A stretch of DNA of 64,000 bases from Xenorhabdus mauleonii (GCF_900113945.1 NZ_FORG01000006.1:186001-250000), one strand, 5' to 3'; shown: positions 25,394 through 35,916, numbered from the stretch's first letter. Notes: a model not told the origin generated them from the letters alone. Translations and numbers: made by a program.

Positions 25394-27178
25394 TTAATTT
25401 TCTTCCACACCTTTTGAGGCAATTTTTGCATATATATTCTGGTGATGAAAAATCCCATTAAGTAATTCAGCATAGTGCAGTTTACCCTCAAACTGGAAAC
25501 CGCAACGTTTCGCTACATTGTTACTGGCTGCATTCTGAACGCTGCATTTGATGACAAATCGCTTAATTATATCCTTGTCAGAATAATGGCTAATCAGCGC
25601 ATTCAATGATTCCGTGACGATACCTTTCCCCTGCATTTGAGGATCGAGCCAGTAACCTATATAAGCGGTTTTATTTCCGCTATCAATACTATTGAATGAC
25701 AATAAACCCACCGGTGCATTCTGGTGCAAAATAATATACGTCTTTCCTTCGCTTTTTTGGTGTGAGAGCTGACATGAGTCCATGAATTCCGCAGTATCGT
25801 TCTCACAGGTCACATAGCGCGGCCATGCCATAAATTGACTAAAGTAATCACGGTGTTCATTGATAATAGTATAAAGGCCACGAGCATAATTTCGTGACGG
25901 AGTAACCAAGGCTAAATACGCATTGACGATGATAGAATCGCGCTTGTGTAGCAGATCGCGGGGAAATAGCTCAGACTCTGGCTGCTGTACTCGGGCAAGT
26001 TCAATCTTGCCATCCAGTAACGCATATACAGCGGGTTTCCGACGGCTCCACTCTGCGCCAGTCTGTAGATCATACGCGCCACATCCCCGGATAAGGAAAT
26101 GGCACCCTTGCCTGAAACCGTGCCGTCCCACCGGCAGGAAAGTGTCATTTTCAACGCAATTATAGCCAGCAGCAACCTGAGCATAATTTGGCTCAGTCAT
26201 GCAACCGGCATCTATGACCGTAAAGGAATGGGCAGATTTATGTATTGATGGAACCCAATTCATCCCCAAATTCGTCTGAATAACTTCCGCGTTATAGCGC
26301 CACTTGCTGCCGAAAGCTTTGCCACACAGATACCCATTGTCTTCGCTGAGGTAACGACCGGATTCAAAAATCAGTTTCCACTTTTTATAATAATCACTGG
26401 CATCACCTTCCAGCAATATGTTGATTTTCCTAAAAAACACCTCTGGCGATAACGTTTCGATCTCCGAACTTTCAGAAAATGCCTCCGCAGGAAAATCACT
26501 GCCGAGGCTGAGATGCCCTCCTGCCGGGAGGTTTTCAACGAGAAAAGGCAACCAGCTACTCAGGTTTTCGATTAACTTATAGGAGCCGGATTGATTTGAG
26601 CCGGTGTGCAAATGAAAGCCAGCCAGATACAACGTCCTGGATTTAGATAATAACGGTAAGACTTTTGTCAGATACTCATCTTCAGTCACCCCAAAACGGG
26701 ACGGCTTACTCTCACGATACATATGTGAAAGACGAATACCCACGCCACACTGCCTACCTTGCTTGGCGGCAATTTCTTCCAGCCTTTTCAATTCCTCAAC
26801 ACTATCCACCTGAATAAGGATATCGTTTTGAACGGCATATGAAAGTTCTCTGGATAACTTCAGTGGGCCACCCAGCATGATGCGATGATGTGGGAATCCT
26901 GCCGCAGAACTCATGTACATTTCTTCAATGGAACAAGTTTCGGCACTGACGCCTTCTTCTGCCATTATGCGGCAGAAAAGCCCCAACGAACAAAACTTCA
27001 GTGAGGCAGAAATTTCAAAGTTATTGAAAAAGTTAGCACAGGATGAACGAAGTACTTTTACTTTTTGCCGCACGCTGTCGGCATCAAAAATAAAAAAAGG
27101 CTGTTCTGGAACAACACCACTTTCAAGAATCGTTTTGGCTGCTTTCAGAATAGGTAGAGACGTTATTTTTTGTGCCAT
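25394..27178 (-). CDS. PLP-dependent decarboxylase fused to a GNAT acetyltransferase
   Basis: 594 residues. Residues ~25-415 are a fold-III decarboxylase (DAP/ornithine family): candidate PLP lysine K61 in ISASLKFCS, HLHTGSN for the phosphate, ESGR where the family has EPGR, and a late CGAYDL. Residues ~440-590 are a RimL-like GNAT (MAWPRYV, GYWLDPQMQGKGIVTESL, NVAKRCGFQFEG). A chain that decarboxylates an amino acid and then N-acetylates the amine is the obvious reading. Substrate and pathway are unknown. GGGAG lies twelve bases before the ATG. Monocistronic. Confidence 0.8.
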   Translation of the reverse strand: MAQKITSLPILKAAKTILESGVVPEQPFFIFDADSVRQKVKVLRSSCANFFNNFEISASLKFCSLGLFCRIMAEEGVSAETCSIEEMYMSSAAGFPHHRIMLGGPLKLSRELSYAVQNDILIQVDSVEELKRLEEIAAKQGRQCGVGIRLSHMYRESKPSRFGVTEDEYLTKVLPLLSKSRTLYLAGFHLHTGSNQSGSYKLIENLSSWLPFLVENLPAGGHLSLGSDFPAEAFSESSEIETLSPEVFFRKINILLEGDASDYYKKWKLIFESGRYLSEDNGYLCGKAFGSKWRYNAEVIQTNLGMNWVPSIHKSAHSFTVIDAGCMTEPNYAQVAAGYNCVENDTFLPVGRHGFRQGCHFLIRGCGAYDLQTGAEWSRRKPAVYALLDGKIELARVQQPESELFPRDLLHKRDSIIVNAYLALVTPSRNYARGLYTIINEHRDYFSQFMAWPRYVTCENDTAEFMDSCQLSHQKSEGKTYIILHQNAPVGLLSFNSIDSGNKTAYIGYWLDPQMQGKGIVTESLNALISHYSDKDIIKRFVIKCSVQNAASNNVAKRCGFQFEGKLHYAELLNGIFHHQNIYAKIASKGVEEN

Positions 27179-27723
27179 AACTGTATTGTTACTCCCTAAT
27201 AATTATGTTGTGCATTCAAAGGATCGCAAACCAAAAAAAGCAAAAGAACAACTAATTTACAAGAAATTACGTCTTATTTTTACCCATCCATTAATATAAT
27301 AATGTTATATGGATTCAAATAATAAGTGAAAAGCAGTTATATCATCAAAGCAAGAAAAAACACATCAATTCAAATAACCCTTTGATTTTCATTATTTCTA
27401 ATTTTCAGGGGAGTTTATTTCATCAGTTTTAACGTGTTGTCCCTTCAAGCCAAACACTTTATTAAAAACCTTCGGCATTTAAAAGCAACATTTCATTAAT
27501 TCCACCTAATTTTAATTTATTAACTTTTTTAAGAAAAATACCAATAAAAAACAAATTAATAAAAAAGCCTCTAAATTTCAGATAATAAAAATCAGAAAAT
27601 ATGAGGCAGGTATATTAACCAAGCATGATTTTGACAAAGTAAATTACAGCTATTTTTCAGCGCTGAAATTACTCAATATCTACTGATTGTCTCAAACTAA
27701 ATCAGGTTAGGTTTAATTGAAAA
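27179..27723. other. 545-bp AT-rich gap
   Basis: No gene, RNA or convincing structure seen; very AT-rich with many stops in all frames. Confidence 0.5.
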
Positions 27724-28191
27724 TTAAAGCCCTAACTCCGAAAGCCCAGGATGCTCATCAGGTCGGCGTCCCATTGGCCATAAAAAAAGGCGCTCTTCTT
27801 CCCTGATCGGCATATCATTAATGCAGGCATATCTATTGATCATCAGCCCCTGTTCATTAAATTCCCAATTTTCATTGCCATAGCTGCGATACCAGTTTCT
27901 TGAATCATCACACCATTCATAGGCAAATCTGACCGCAATACGGTTCTCATCATAAGTCCATAGTTCCTTAATTAACCGATATTCTAATTCCTTGGCCCAT
28001 TTCCGACGTAAAAACTCCACAACAGCTTCACGTCCATCAACAAATTCAACACGATTGCGCCAGTGGGTATTCAGAGCATATACCCCTGCAACTCTCTGTG
28101 GATCACGACTGTTCCATGCATCTTCAGCCAAGCGAATTTTTTCCATTGCGGTTTCTTTGCTGAAAGGAGGCGTTGGGAGACGAACTTGCAT
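27724..28191 (-). CDS. DUF1348 / NTF2-like (SnoaL-fold) protein
   Basis: 155 residues. Conserved DUF1348 blocks: [43 protein letters not shown], and a C-terminal [11 protein letters not shown]. The family has an NTF2-like cone that may bind a small hydrophobic ligand; function unknown. Divergent from a TetR regulator with two palindromes in the shared promoter, so it is almost certainly that regulator's target. Confidence 0.85.
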   Translation of the reverse strand: MQVRLPTPPFSKETAMEKIRLAEDAWNSRDPQRVAGVYALNTHWRNRVEFVDGREAVVEFLRRKWAKELEYRLIKELWTYDENRIAVRFAYEWCDDSRNWYRSYGNENWEFNEQGLMINRYACINDMPIREEERLFLWPMGRRPDEHPGLSELGL

Positions 28192-28213
28192 AGTGTTACT
28201 CCTGGTTGATTAG

Positions 28214-28231
28214 GTAGACAGGTCTGTCTAC
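28214..28231. promoter_or_regulatory. TetR operator, site 1
   Basis: Palindrome gtagacaggtctgtctac, 18 bp, with 8-bp perfect arms. It lies just upstream of the DUF1348 start codon and repeats as site 2. Confidence 0.8.
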
Positions 28232-28250
28232 ATTTTTTATCGTAATACAG

Positions 28251-28268
28251 GTAGACAGATCTGTCTAC
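28251..28268. promoter_or_regulatory. TetR operator, site 2
   Basis: gtagacagatctgtctac, a fully symmetric 18-bp palindrome, 37 bases from site 1 and 30 bases before the tetR start. The two sites differ at one central base. Confidence 0.82.
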
Positions 28269-28298
28269 TTGGTTGATAATTTTATTAAAGGAGCCAAC

Positions 28299-28868
28299 AT
28301 GTCAAAAAATATTTCAACTGCCCGTGAACGCATTCTCCAAGTTTCCCATGATCTCTTTTATCAGGAAGGCATCAGGGCAACCGGAATAGACCGCATTATC
28401 AAAGAAGCCAATGTCACCAAAGTCACTTTCTACCGGCATTTCCCGTCTAAAAATGATCTGATTATGGCTTTTCTCGAATACCGGCATCAGCGCTGGATTA
28501 ACTGGTTCAGCACAACATTAGCCGCTGAGATATCGGTGTATGGCACGCTCGTAAAAGCGCTGCCTGCTGTATTGGGAAAATGGTTTATCAACCCAGAATT
28601 CCGTGGCTGTGCTTTTATCAACTCTACGGTTGAATTCTCTCAGGCATTACCAGAAATACAGCGTGTCGTGCAATCTCATAAGCAAGAAATGACGGAGATC
28701 CTCGCAGGATATCTTCCGGCTACATCTGAAAAATCGGTTCTGGCCAAGCAAATCACATTGCTCATTGAGGGTGCCATTGTCATGGCGCAATATGGTGAGG
28801 AAAGTGACCAAGTCGTGTCTCTGCTGGAAAAGTGGCTGTCATTACATCCGGAGATTTTGGGTAAATAG
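28299..28868 (+). CDS. TetR/AcrR family regulator
   Basis: 189 residues. N-terminal HTH (ARERILQVSHDLFYQEGIRATGIDRI... VTKVTFYRHFPSKNDL) and an all-helical ligand domain. AAGGAG at 28288-28293 sets the start. Divergent from the DUF1348 gene, with two near-identical palindromes between them; likely represses both. The inducing ligand is unknown. Confidence 0.92.
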   Translation: MSKNISTARERILQVSHDLFYQEGIRATGIDRIIKEANVTKVTFYRHFPSKNDLIMAFLEYRHQRWINWFSTTLAAEISVYGTLVKALPAVLGKWFINPEFRGCAFINSTVEFSQALPEIQRVVQSHKQEMTEILAGYLPATSEKSVLAKQITLLIEGAIVMAQYGEESDQVVSLLEKWLSLHPEILGK

Positions 28869-29324
28869 CCAATTCCAAAAAATCCAACTAGTTAATGATG
28901 GGAATTCAATCAAAGTTCCGGTTATTTTCCTCCATAAAAATAATACAAAAGTCGCTAAATCGCTGAGGCTAACTTCTGCAAATTCTCTACTGCTGTTCTT
29001 TGATAATTCCCCTTAAATACTCCCAGAAAATTTTATCTGAGTTTGTATATTCGTAATGCAATTTAAGAGAGCTACGCAGCCATGAGAGATAAATGATCTC
29101 GAATGTTGCTGTATCACACGGCTAGGGTATGAAGTTATTTAGCAATATTATCAGCCTGATACCAATCTTTTTTAAGATTTTTCTTGAAAGATCAAAAAAC
29201 CGGAACCCATCAATTAAATTTACTGATAATTGCGTATTATAGCCAAATTAATGCCTATAAATATTTCCAATGAAATATTTATAGGCATTAATTTGGATAT
29301 CTGTGCAAAGAAGGATTTAATCGA
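28869..29324. other. Gap before the toxin gene
   Basis: Non-coding; apart from the long hairpin at 29243-29296 nothing is recognised. Confidence 0.5.
29243..29296. promoter_or_regulatory. Perfect 25-bp hairpin in the toxin leader
   Basis: Bases 29243-29267 and 29272-29296 are exact complements around a CAAT loop, ending 28 bases before the toxin ATG. It is AT-rich and not followed by a T-run. Could stabilise or attenuate the toxin mRNA, or be a terminus of a lost element. Confidence 0.8.
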
Positions 29325-31190
29325 ATGAGTGATATAGGCAGATTAGATTGTGTTCCCTGCAGTAAATTCAAATACTGGCTGGAATTTCAGTTATTGGACA
29401 ATCAGGGCACGCCATTAGCGGGTATTCCATATATTCTTAAAAGCCGGGATGGAGTTATTAATGCCAAGGGCGTTACTGATGGTCAGGGCATACTGCGGGA
29501 AGAAGACTTATCGCCTCTGCCGATGACATTGCATGTGGAAACGCAAAAGCTGGCGGATCAATTGGTCGAGAAACCCACTGCTGACGTCATGAAAATCAAA
29601 AAAGCACTGGGTTCTTTGTCGACGATTATGCCGGGTGAACTCAGTGATGGTCTGCCGAAAATTAAAGGCTGGACAGAAGACGCCCTGCAAACAGATTATT
29701 ACGCTAACCCCGAATATCCGGGCATAACAGTTATGCCTGAACATAATCGTCGACATATGATAGTCGTTGAACGAATTGTGAATCCGGTGTTTGCCAAATC
29801 TTGCCTGCAACCTGCGGGTTGTACAGATGCGGGTACAGAAACAGAACCGCATACCCATTTTGGACAGATGCAAATTTACCAAACCGTACCGAAATCGGAT
29901 TGGATGGAAACGGCAGAGCAGGGCAGAAAGAATCATTCTGACCCATTGATTTTCGAGGCAGTTGCCTGGGTAGGTAATCAGATATTCCCGCGTGCAGAAG
30001 CGAATCCGGTCTTTATAGAGCCTTATCTACAAATGGTGCAACAAACACAGGCTCAAACGACGGCAACGATAGGAGCGGCAGCAAATCAGGATAATAACGG
30101 ACATAAAAAGGAATCAAAGCCGCTGTTATCCCATAATGAAATACAAGCACTGGAGGGGGTTCAGTTTGGTTTATCCAAGGAATATCGCCTTGCCAGTATG
30201 TCCACGACAATTTTGGGTGTCATGTTGCGGCAGTGGTGGGATGGCAGTGACAAGGGCTTATTGCATCTTGAAAATCTGAGAAAAATTGCCGACAAGAAAG
30301 GCACTGCGCCAACCCGTATCCGCTACCGTTTTGCCGAAAATCCCCAAACCGGGCAACTGACTGCCGTGGGATACCATACCAGTAAAGAAAGTGGGTTGGA
30401 AAAAGTCAAAGTTCGCCATGTGCAGCATAACGAATCCTTAAATCGGTATGAATTCTGGGAAGATGGCGCTTCCTCGCCGACATTGATCTGGTATCAGGAT
30501 GCGCTTTCTGGTGAATTATCCCAGCAGCATATTGATAACCCTGTTTCACAGAATTCGACCGCCAATGTCAAAGTGGCCGTACTTGATCCCAAAATCAACG
30601 ATCAGACACCGGGACTCCCGATGCCGGAGCAGAGGGATTGGCGGGATAGCATTTACGCCAACCCACAGCAGGATCCGAATAAGCTGGGTGAGAATAGCAC
30701 ATCTACGCCGATACCCGATGCAAGAGATAATGGGACAACTAAGCTAACTACTCCCGCCCCGCAGGAAAAGGATTTCCGCGATTATATTCTGATTTTCCCA
30801 ATATCGAATATTCCTGCGATTTATGTTTATTTGAGTAGTAATCATGATAAAGGTAGTGGGTTAATCGATGGTATACCGAGAAATCCAGGTACTGTAAGGC
30901 GATTTATGTCAACAAAGGAATATAAAAAATTCAAAAAAGAGGGATTCATCTATGATCCAAATGATTCACGAGGAGGGATTAGTGTTACCTCTATAAAAGT
31001 TGATCCTAAAAATCCAGACTCAATAAAACGAAGCACAGGAGCCTTAGGAGCTGACTATTATATGGATATTGATACAAGCAAAAAAAACGTCGAGTTAAAG
31101 GGCAAAACTAAAGGAGGTGTCATGGATTGGAAAATTAAGGATAATGTTACAGAAGACGACATTATTAAATATGGGAGAGTAGAAAAGTGA
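29325..31190 (+). CDS. Polymorphic toxin with pyocin-S-like domain
   Basis: 621 residues. The N-terminal ~85 form a carrier-like beta domain (LEFQLLDNQGTPLAGIPY, VTDGQGIL). The middle region up to ~515 ends in the S-pyocin-like RDYILIFPISNIPAIYVYLS. A ~100-residue C-terminal module (from about SSNHDKGSG) is the variable toxin, which I cannot classify. Delivery could be colicin-like or T6SS-linked; neither is proven. AAGAAGGA precedes the ATG. The downstream gene overlaps by four bases, the usual toxin/immunity layout. Confidence 0.75.
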   Translation: MSDIGRLDCVPCSKFKYWLEFQLLDNQGTPLAGIPYILKSRDGVINAKGVTDGQGILREEDLSPLPMTLHVETQKLADQLVEKPTADVMKIKKALGSLSTIMPGELSDGLPKIKGWTEDALQTDYYANPEYPGITVMPEHNRRHMIVVERIVNPVFAKSCLQPAGCTDAGTETEPHTHFGQMQIYQTVPKSDWMETAEQGRKNHSDPLIFEAVAWVGNQIFPRAEANPVFIEPYLQMVQQTQAQTTATIGAAANQDNNGHKKESKPLLSHNEIQALEGVQFGLSKEYRLASMSTTILGVMLRQWWDGSDKGLLHLENLRKIADKKGTAPTRIRYRFAENPQTGQLTAVGYHTSKESGLEKVKVRHVQHNESLNRYEFWEDGASSPTLIWYQDALSGELSQQHIDNPVSQNSTANVKVAVLDPKINDQTPGLPMPEQRDWRDSIYANPQQDPNKLGENSTSTPIPDARDNGTTKLTTPAPQEKDFRDYILIFPISNIPAIYVYLSSNHDKGSGLIDGIPRNPGTVRRFMSTKEYKKFKKEGFIYDPNDSRGGISVTSIKVDPKNPDSIKRSTGALGADYYMDIDTSKKNVELKGKTKGGVMDWKIKDNVTEDDIIKYGRVEK

Positions 31191-31603
31191 GAAACGATTT
31201 CCCTGTTATATTGGATAAATTTATAAAAAGTTATTATGAATTGGTCGATTGCATTACTAGTGTGAAAGATTCAGATTCTTTTAAATCTGATGAGAATTTT
31301 AAAAATAACTTAGAGAAATTAGTTACATTAAGAGTCTATCAACTTAAAGCATTCTCTATTTTATTAAATAATTACCCAGAAGATGCAGTATCTCTTTTTA
31401 AAAGACGATATTTGTCGGTTGATTTAGAAAACTCTCCTCGCGATCAAGTTGCTGATCTAGATGTTATGTTTTCTGATATAAAAGAGATTTTAGGAAATAG
31501 TAAATTTAATGAAATCCTAAATTGTCCAGAGTTTACACAAACAAATAAAGATTATTATCGTGTAAAAGAAGCTATTGAATTTGCTCTGGATGAAGATCTG
31601 TGA
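31187..31603 (+). CDS. Probable immunity protein
   Basis: 138 residues, helical and acidic, with no recognised domain. GTG start overlaps the toxin TGA (GTGA). Lower GC than the toxin's N-terminal part but like its C-terminal module, as expected for a toxin-immunity cassette exchanged as a unit. Called immunity from position, size and charge only. Confidence 0.65.
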   Translation: MRNDFPVILDKFIKSYYELVDCITSVKDSDSFKSDENFKNNLEKLVTLRVYQLKAFSILLNNYPEDAVSLFKRRYLSVDLENSPRDQVADLDVMFSDIKEILGNSKFNEILNCPEFTQTNKDYYRVKEAIEFALDEDL

Positions 31604-31635
31604 AGTCTAAAACACAAGAAAAAAGCCATTAATAT

Positions 31636-31720
31636 TGAACTGCGCCTCAAAAGTTGGACACCAACTGAGTAAGGCGCGTGGAGAGGGTTCTCTTTTCCGT
31701 ACAGAAAGTTAAGAGATTCG
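31636..31720 (+). mobile_element. IS3-type end remnant
   Basis: tgaactgcgcctcaaaagtt followed by ggacaccaact resembles the terminal repeat of IS3-family elements. A short GTG frame behind it stops after 15 codons. No transposase remains. Confidence 0.5.
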
Positions 31721-31789
31721 ATTAATCTCTCATGACTTCAAACTGATTTGGGCTAATCCAGCCCAGATAGAAAACAAGGAAAAATAGAG

Positions 31790-31921
31790 TGGAATCCGGT
31801 AGGGCATAAAAACACTAATGAGAGGCCGCATGTTACTATCAGAGACTTTGATGTAGCTCGTTATTCTGTAACAGATAAAATTTTCATAAAAGGCAGAGAT
31901 AAGCATGATGGAAAACCATAA
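31790..31921 (+). pseudogene. Orphan toxin C-terminal tail
   Basis: Open frame of 43 codons without start: WNPVGHKNTNERPHVTIRDF ... VTDKIFIKGRDKHDGKP, then stop. It reads like the end of a displaced polymorphic-toxin module. Overlaps the decayed immunity gene by 17 bases, mirroring the intact pair upstream. Confidence 0.55.
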
Positions 31922-32183
31922 GCAATATACTATGAAACAAGCAAATGATATTTTGCATCCTATATTAGGTGGAAATATATCAGTATTATAACATATTGAT
32001 TTAACAAGAGATGACAGATAAAAATTATTAGATAAAATAGATAACTGGGAGAACTTAGATGATCATGAAATATTAAGAAGAATTTTATTTGAAAAATACA
32101 CTCACAATTATGTGTATATAATAGCCAATCTTTCCTATTCAAAGGATGAAATTTATTTTGTAGAAAAAGAAAATATTGATTGA
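31905..32183 (+). pseudogene. Decayed immunity gene
   Basis: 92-codon frame starting MMENHKQYTMKQANDILHPI and ending KDEIYFVEKENID, interrupted by two in-frame stops (after NISVL, TAA; after LTRDDR, TAA). Otherwise continuous, so the loss is recent. Partner of the orphan toxin tail. Confidence 0.6.
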
Positions 32184-32196
32184 TTGTTATTGTAAG

Positions 32197-32472
32197 TTAA
32201 ATTCCGAATGTTTCTTTAGTGGCGCAACATTTTTTATGTCCCCATTGGATAAAAATCCACTTGAATTTAATGACAACGAGTTCACCCTCCGCAAAGATAT
32301 TACTGATATGCTCACTTATAGTGGCTTTTGCTTTACCGTAAAGTTCACAAATCATTGCTTGAGATAACCAGAGAGTATCTGACTCAAAACGGCATTCAAC
32401 GTGTGTCTGACCATCATCACTTCGGAACAAAATAAATTCGCCCTGAGGTGCTTCGGAAAGATTATCACTCAT
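32197..32472 (-). pseudogene. Truncated RhuM-family protein
   Basis: The first ~66 residues match virulence protein RhuM: GEFILFRSDDGQTHVECRFE, DTLWLSQAMICELYG, ISEHISNIFAEGEL. After that the frame runs into 25 unrelated residues and stops; RhuM proteins are several times longer. GGAGG still stands before the ATG. Confidence 0.7.
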
Positions 32473-32761
32473 TAAATTGCCTCCGTTTTACTAGACATTA
32501 TCTCAGATAGATGAAGAACCGATAGTACTAATATACCCAGAAAAATAAATATAAAAATACTCAAACCCATTAGTTACCTGCTATCGGCATCTTAGCCAAT
32601 TTTAGAATTTTGGTAATATTGTTTTTCCTATACAAATAAATATACCCCAATATGCCCTATAAACGGATTTCGTTGGGCTGAACTAAATCGGTATTAATAG
32701 AATTCCAAGTAGTTTAATTACATATCTATTAAGGAATTAGTGATATTTAACAGCACTTGAG

Positions 32762-32856
32762 TGGCGGAAGATCACAGGAGTCGAACCTGCCGAGGACCGC
32801 TGGCGGCCCCATCTGGATTTGAAGCCCAGCCGCCCCACCGGGGACGATGATCTTCC
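32762..32856 (-). tRNA. selC: tRNA-Sec (UCA anticodon)
   Basis: 95-nt tRNA reading GGAAGATCATCGTC... on the minus strand, with the long acceptor and extended variable arm of selenocysteine tRNA, anticodon TCA (complement of 32820-32822) and encoded CCA end. Very close to E. coli selC. Its 3' end faces the decayed toxin/RhuM/IS segment; selC is a known integration site for genomic islands. Confidence 0.95.
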
Positions 32857-33083
32857 ATTAAGGAAACTAATGAGGGACAGGGATTATAGCGCGTCTCGCG
32901 AGATATCTAAACTTCTCTGTTGCTTCACAGATATCTGATATAAAAAGAGCCTGATTACTCGCATAAAAGTGCGGCATTAGCATTGAACTCACTGTATCTT
33001 ATCCCCATCTATCGTCAACAACCCATTGGGATATCAATGGCTGGTTTCAGCCTATACCCTACTACACATATAAGGCGCTCATT

Positions 33084-35126
33084 ATGACTAACCCGTTACT
33101 GACACCTTCTGCATTGCCTAAGTTCTCTGCAATTGAACCAAAATATGTCGTGCCTGCTGTGAAAGAGACGTTAGCTAACTACCGTCAAGTAATTGAGAAG
33201 ATTTTGTCAGAAAATTCCACTTTTACTTGGGATAATCTGTGCCAGCCAATTTCTGAAGAGAAAGATAAACTTTCCCGTGTCTGGTCTCCTGTCGATCATC
33301 TGAATGCCGTCAAGAATAGCCCTGAGCTGCGCGAAGCCTATGAACAGAGCCTTCCCCTGCTTTCTGAGTTCGATACTTGGGTCGGACAGCACAAAGGGTT
33401 GTATCAAGCCTATAAGTCATTGAAAGCAAGTCAAGCTTTCGAAACGCTTTCCCAGCCACAGAAAAAAGTGATTGAAAATACCCTGCGTGATTTTGAATTG
33501 ACAGGTATTGGTCTGCCGGAAGAAAAACAAAAACGTTACGGCGAGATTACCGCCCGTTTATCTGAACTTGGTGCGAAATTCGGCAATAACGTGCTGGATG
33601 CCACGATGGGATGGACCAAACTGATTACCGATGAGTGTGATCTGGACGGGCTGCCGGATAGCGCCAAAGCCGCAGCCAAAGCCGCCGCGGAAGCCAAGGG
33701 GCAAGACGGGTGGCTGTTCACGCTGAATGCGCCAAGCTATTTGCCAGTCATGACTTATGCAGATGATAGCGACCTGCGCGAAGAAATGTATTACGCCTAC
33801 ACTACCCGTGCGTCCGATCAAGGGCCTGACGCCGGCAAGTGGGATAACAGTGCAATCATGGCGGAGTTACTCGCGTTGCGTCATGAACTCGCTCAATTGC
33901 TGGGATTCAAGAATTATGCTGAAAAATCCCTCGCGACCAAAATGGCGAAAACGCCTCAGCAAGTACTCGATTTCCTGAATGATTTAGCTAAACGCGCGCA
34001 TCAACAAGGTAAAGATGAGTTGGATGATTTGGCTGAGTTCGCAGAATCTCACTACTGGGCCGATGAGCTGGAAGCATGGGATTTGGCCTATTATGCTGAG
34101 AAGAAAAAACAGCATGATTTCTCCATCAATGATGAAGAACTGCGTCCTTATTTCCCTGAGCAACGTGTGCTGGAAGGGCTGTTTGAGGTTGTTCGCCGTA
34201 TTTATGGCATCACCGCCAAAGAGCGCCAAGGTGTTGATACCTGGCATCCTGATGTACGTTTCTTCGATCTGTATGACGATAAGCAGACGTTGCGCGGCAG
34301 CTTCTATTTAGATCTCTATGCCCGTGAGCATAAGCGCGGCGGTGCATGGATGAATAGTTATGTCGAAAGGATGCGCCACACTTCCGGTGAAGTGCAAAAT
34401 CCGGTTGCTTATCTGACTTGTAACTTCAATAAACCCGTCGGCGATCAACCTGCCTTGTTCACACACAGTGAAGTCACCACGCTGTTCCATGAATTTGGTC
34501 ACGGATTGCATCAAATGCTGACTCAGATTGAAACGCTGGATGTTTCCGGTATCAACGGAGTACCGTGGGATGCAGTGGAATGCCCAAGTCAGTTTATGGA
34601 AAACTGGTGTTGGGAGCCTGAGGCACTGGAATTTATTTCCGGCCATTATCAAACCAAGGAGCCGCTGCCAAAAGAGATGCTGGATAATATGCTGGCAGCC
34701 AAAAATTATCAGGCCGCGATGCGTATTCTGCGCCAGCTTGAGTTCGGTTTGTTTGATTTCCGTCTGCATGTGGAATATGACCCAGCCAAAGGTGCGCAAA
34801 TTCTGGAAACACTCCGTTCAGTGAAGAAGCAGGTTTCTGTTGTGCCATCGCCTGATTGGGGCCGTTTCCCGCACTCCTTCAGCCATATTTTCAATGGCGG
34901 CTATGCAGCAGGCTATTATAGCTATCTGTGGGCTGATGTTCTGGCTGCGGATGCCTATTCCCGCTTCTCTGAAGAAGGCATTTTCAACCGGACAACGGGT
35001 CAGTCGTTCCTCGACAATATCTTGTCCCGTGGCGGCTCAGAGGATCCAATGACGCTGTTTGTACGTTTCCGTGGCCGCGAACCAAAACTGGATGCTATGC
35101 TGAAGAGCTACGGCATCGGTGGATAA
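33084..35126 (+). CDS. prlC: Oligopeptidase A
   Basis: 680-residue M3 zinc metallopeptidase, full length. HExxH in [15 protein letters not shown] with the downstream Glu in ENWCWEPE. Degrades cleaved signal peptides and oligopeptides in the cytoplasm. Followed after five bases by rsmJ, as in enterobacteria. The short AAGGCGC site precedes the ATG. Confidence 0.97.
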   Translation: MTNPLLTPSALPKFSAIEPKYVVPAVKETLANYRQVIEKILSENSTFTWDNLCQPISEEKDKLSRVWSPVDHLNAVKNSPELREAYEQSLPLLSEFDTWVGQHKGLYQAYKSLKASQAFETLSQPQKKVIENTLRDFELTGIGLPEEKQKRYGEITARLSELGAKFGNNVLDATMGWTKLITDECDLDGLPDSAKAAAKAAAEAKGQDGWLFTLNAPSYLPVMTYADDSDLREEMYYAYTTRASDQGPDAGKWDNSAIMAELLALRHELAQLLGFKNYAEKSLATKMAKTPQQVLDFLNDLAKRAHQQGKDELDDLAEFAESHYWADELEAWDLAYYAEKKKQHDFSINDEELRPYFPEQRVLEGLFEVVRRIYGITAKERQGVDTWHPDVRFFDLYDDKQTLRGSFYLDLYAREHKRGGAWMNSYVERMRHTSGEVQNPVAYLTCNFNKPVGDQPALFTHSEVTTLFHEFGHGLHQMLTQIETLDVSGINGVPWDAVECPSQFMENWCWEPEALEFISGHYQTKEPLPKEMLDNMLAAKNYQAAMRILRQLEFGLFDFRLHVEYDPAKGAQILETLRSVKKQVSVVPSPDWGRFPHSFSHIFNGGYAAGYYSYLWADVLAADAYSRFSEEGIFNRTTGQSFLDNILSRGGSEDPMTLFVRFRGREPKLDAMLKSYGIGG

Positions 35127-35131
35127 AACTT

Positions 35132-35875
35132 GTGAAGATTTGTTTGATTTGTGAAGAAGGCGCTGACAGCAGCGCCTTATCGTTATTGGCTGAACGCTGG
35201 GGTCTGCTGCACGATGAAGATTCAGCTATGGCCTTGGTTCTGACTCTCGAACGGCTGGAATTGCGTAAGCGCGATGAACCCAAACTGGGCGGGATTTTTG
35301 TTGATTTTGTTGCCGGAACGATGGCTCATCGCCGCCGCTTTGGTGGTGGCCGTGGTGAAGCGGTTGCGAAAGCTGTCGGCATCAAAAAAGATTATTTGCC
35401 CACGGTAGTGGATGCGACCGCTGGTTTAGGCCGCGATGCTTTTGTATTGGCCAGCATTGGTTGCCAAGTCCGAATGCTGGAGCGCCATCCGGTGGTCGCT
35501 GCATTGCTGGATGATGGCCTGCAACGTGGCTATCAGGATGAGGAGATCGGCAGTTGGCTGAAAGAGCGCATGACGCTGATCCATGCTTCAAGTATTACCG
35601 CGTTGACGGATATCACCCCGCCTCCGGATGTGGTTTATCTTGATCCTATGTATCCGCACAAGCAAAAAAGCGCGTTGGTTAAAAAAGAGATGCGGGTTTT
35701 CCAATCGCTGGTCGGTGCCGATGAAGATGCGGACAGTTTACTGGAACCCGCCCGTGCACTGGCGAAACGCCGGGTTGTAGTAAAACGGCCAGATTATGCC
35801 GAGCCATTGGCGGGCGTTAAAGCCTCTGCCGCCATTACAACCAAAAATCACCGTTTCGACATTTACCCTTGCTGA
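35132..35875 (+). CDS. rsmJ: 16S rRNA m2G1516 methyltransferase
   Basis: 247 residues, GTG start. SAM-binding [18 protein letters not shown] and catalytic-type motif VVYLDPMYP. Methylates G1516 of 16S rRNA. Conserved prlC-rsmJ pair. A palindromic repeat follows at 35917 and may also end the transcript. Confidence 0.95.
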   Translation: MKICLICEEGADSSALSLLAERWGLLHDEDSAMALVLTLERLELRKRDEPKLGGIFVDFVAGTMAHRRRFGGGRGEAVAKAVGIKKDYLPTVVDATAGLGRDAFVLASIGCQVRMLERHPVVAALLDDGLQRGYQDEEIGSWLKERMTLIHASSITALTDITPPPDVVYLDPMYPHKQKSALVKKEMRVFQSLVGADEDADSLLEPARALAKRRVVVKRPDYAEPLAGVKASAAITTKNHRFDIYPC

Positions 35876-35916
35876 ATGTACCCTTGTTGAACGAAAAAAT
35901 AAGCCCTATATCTGCT

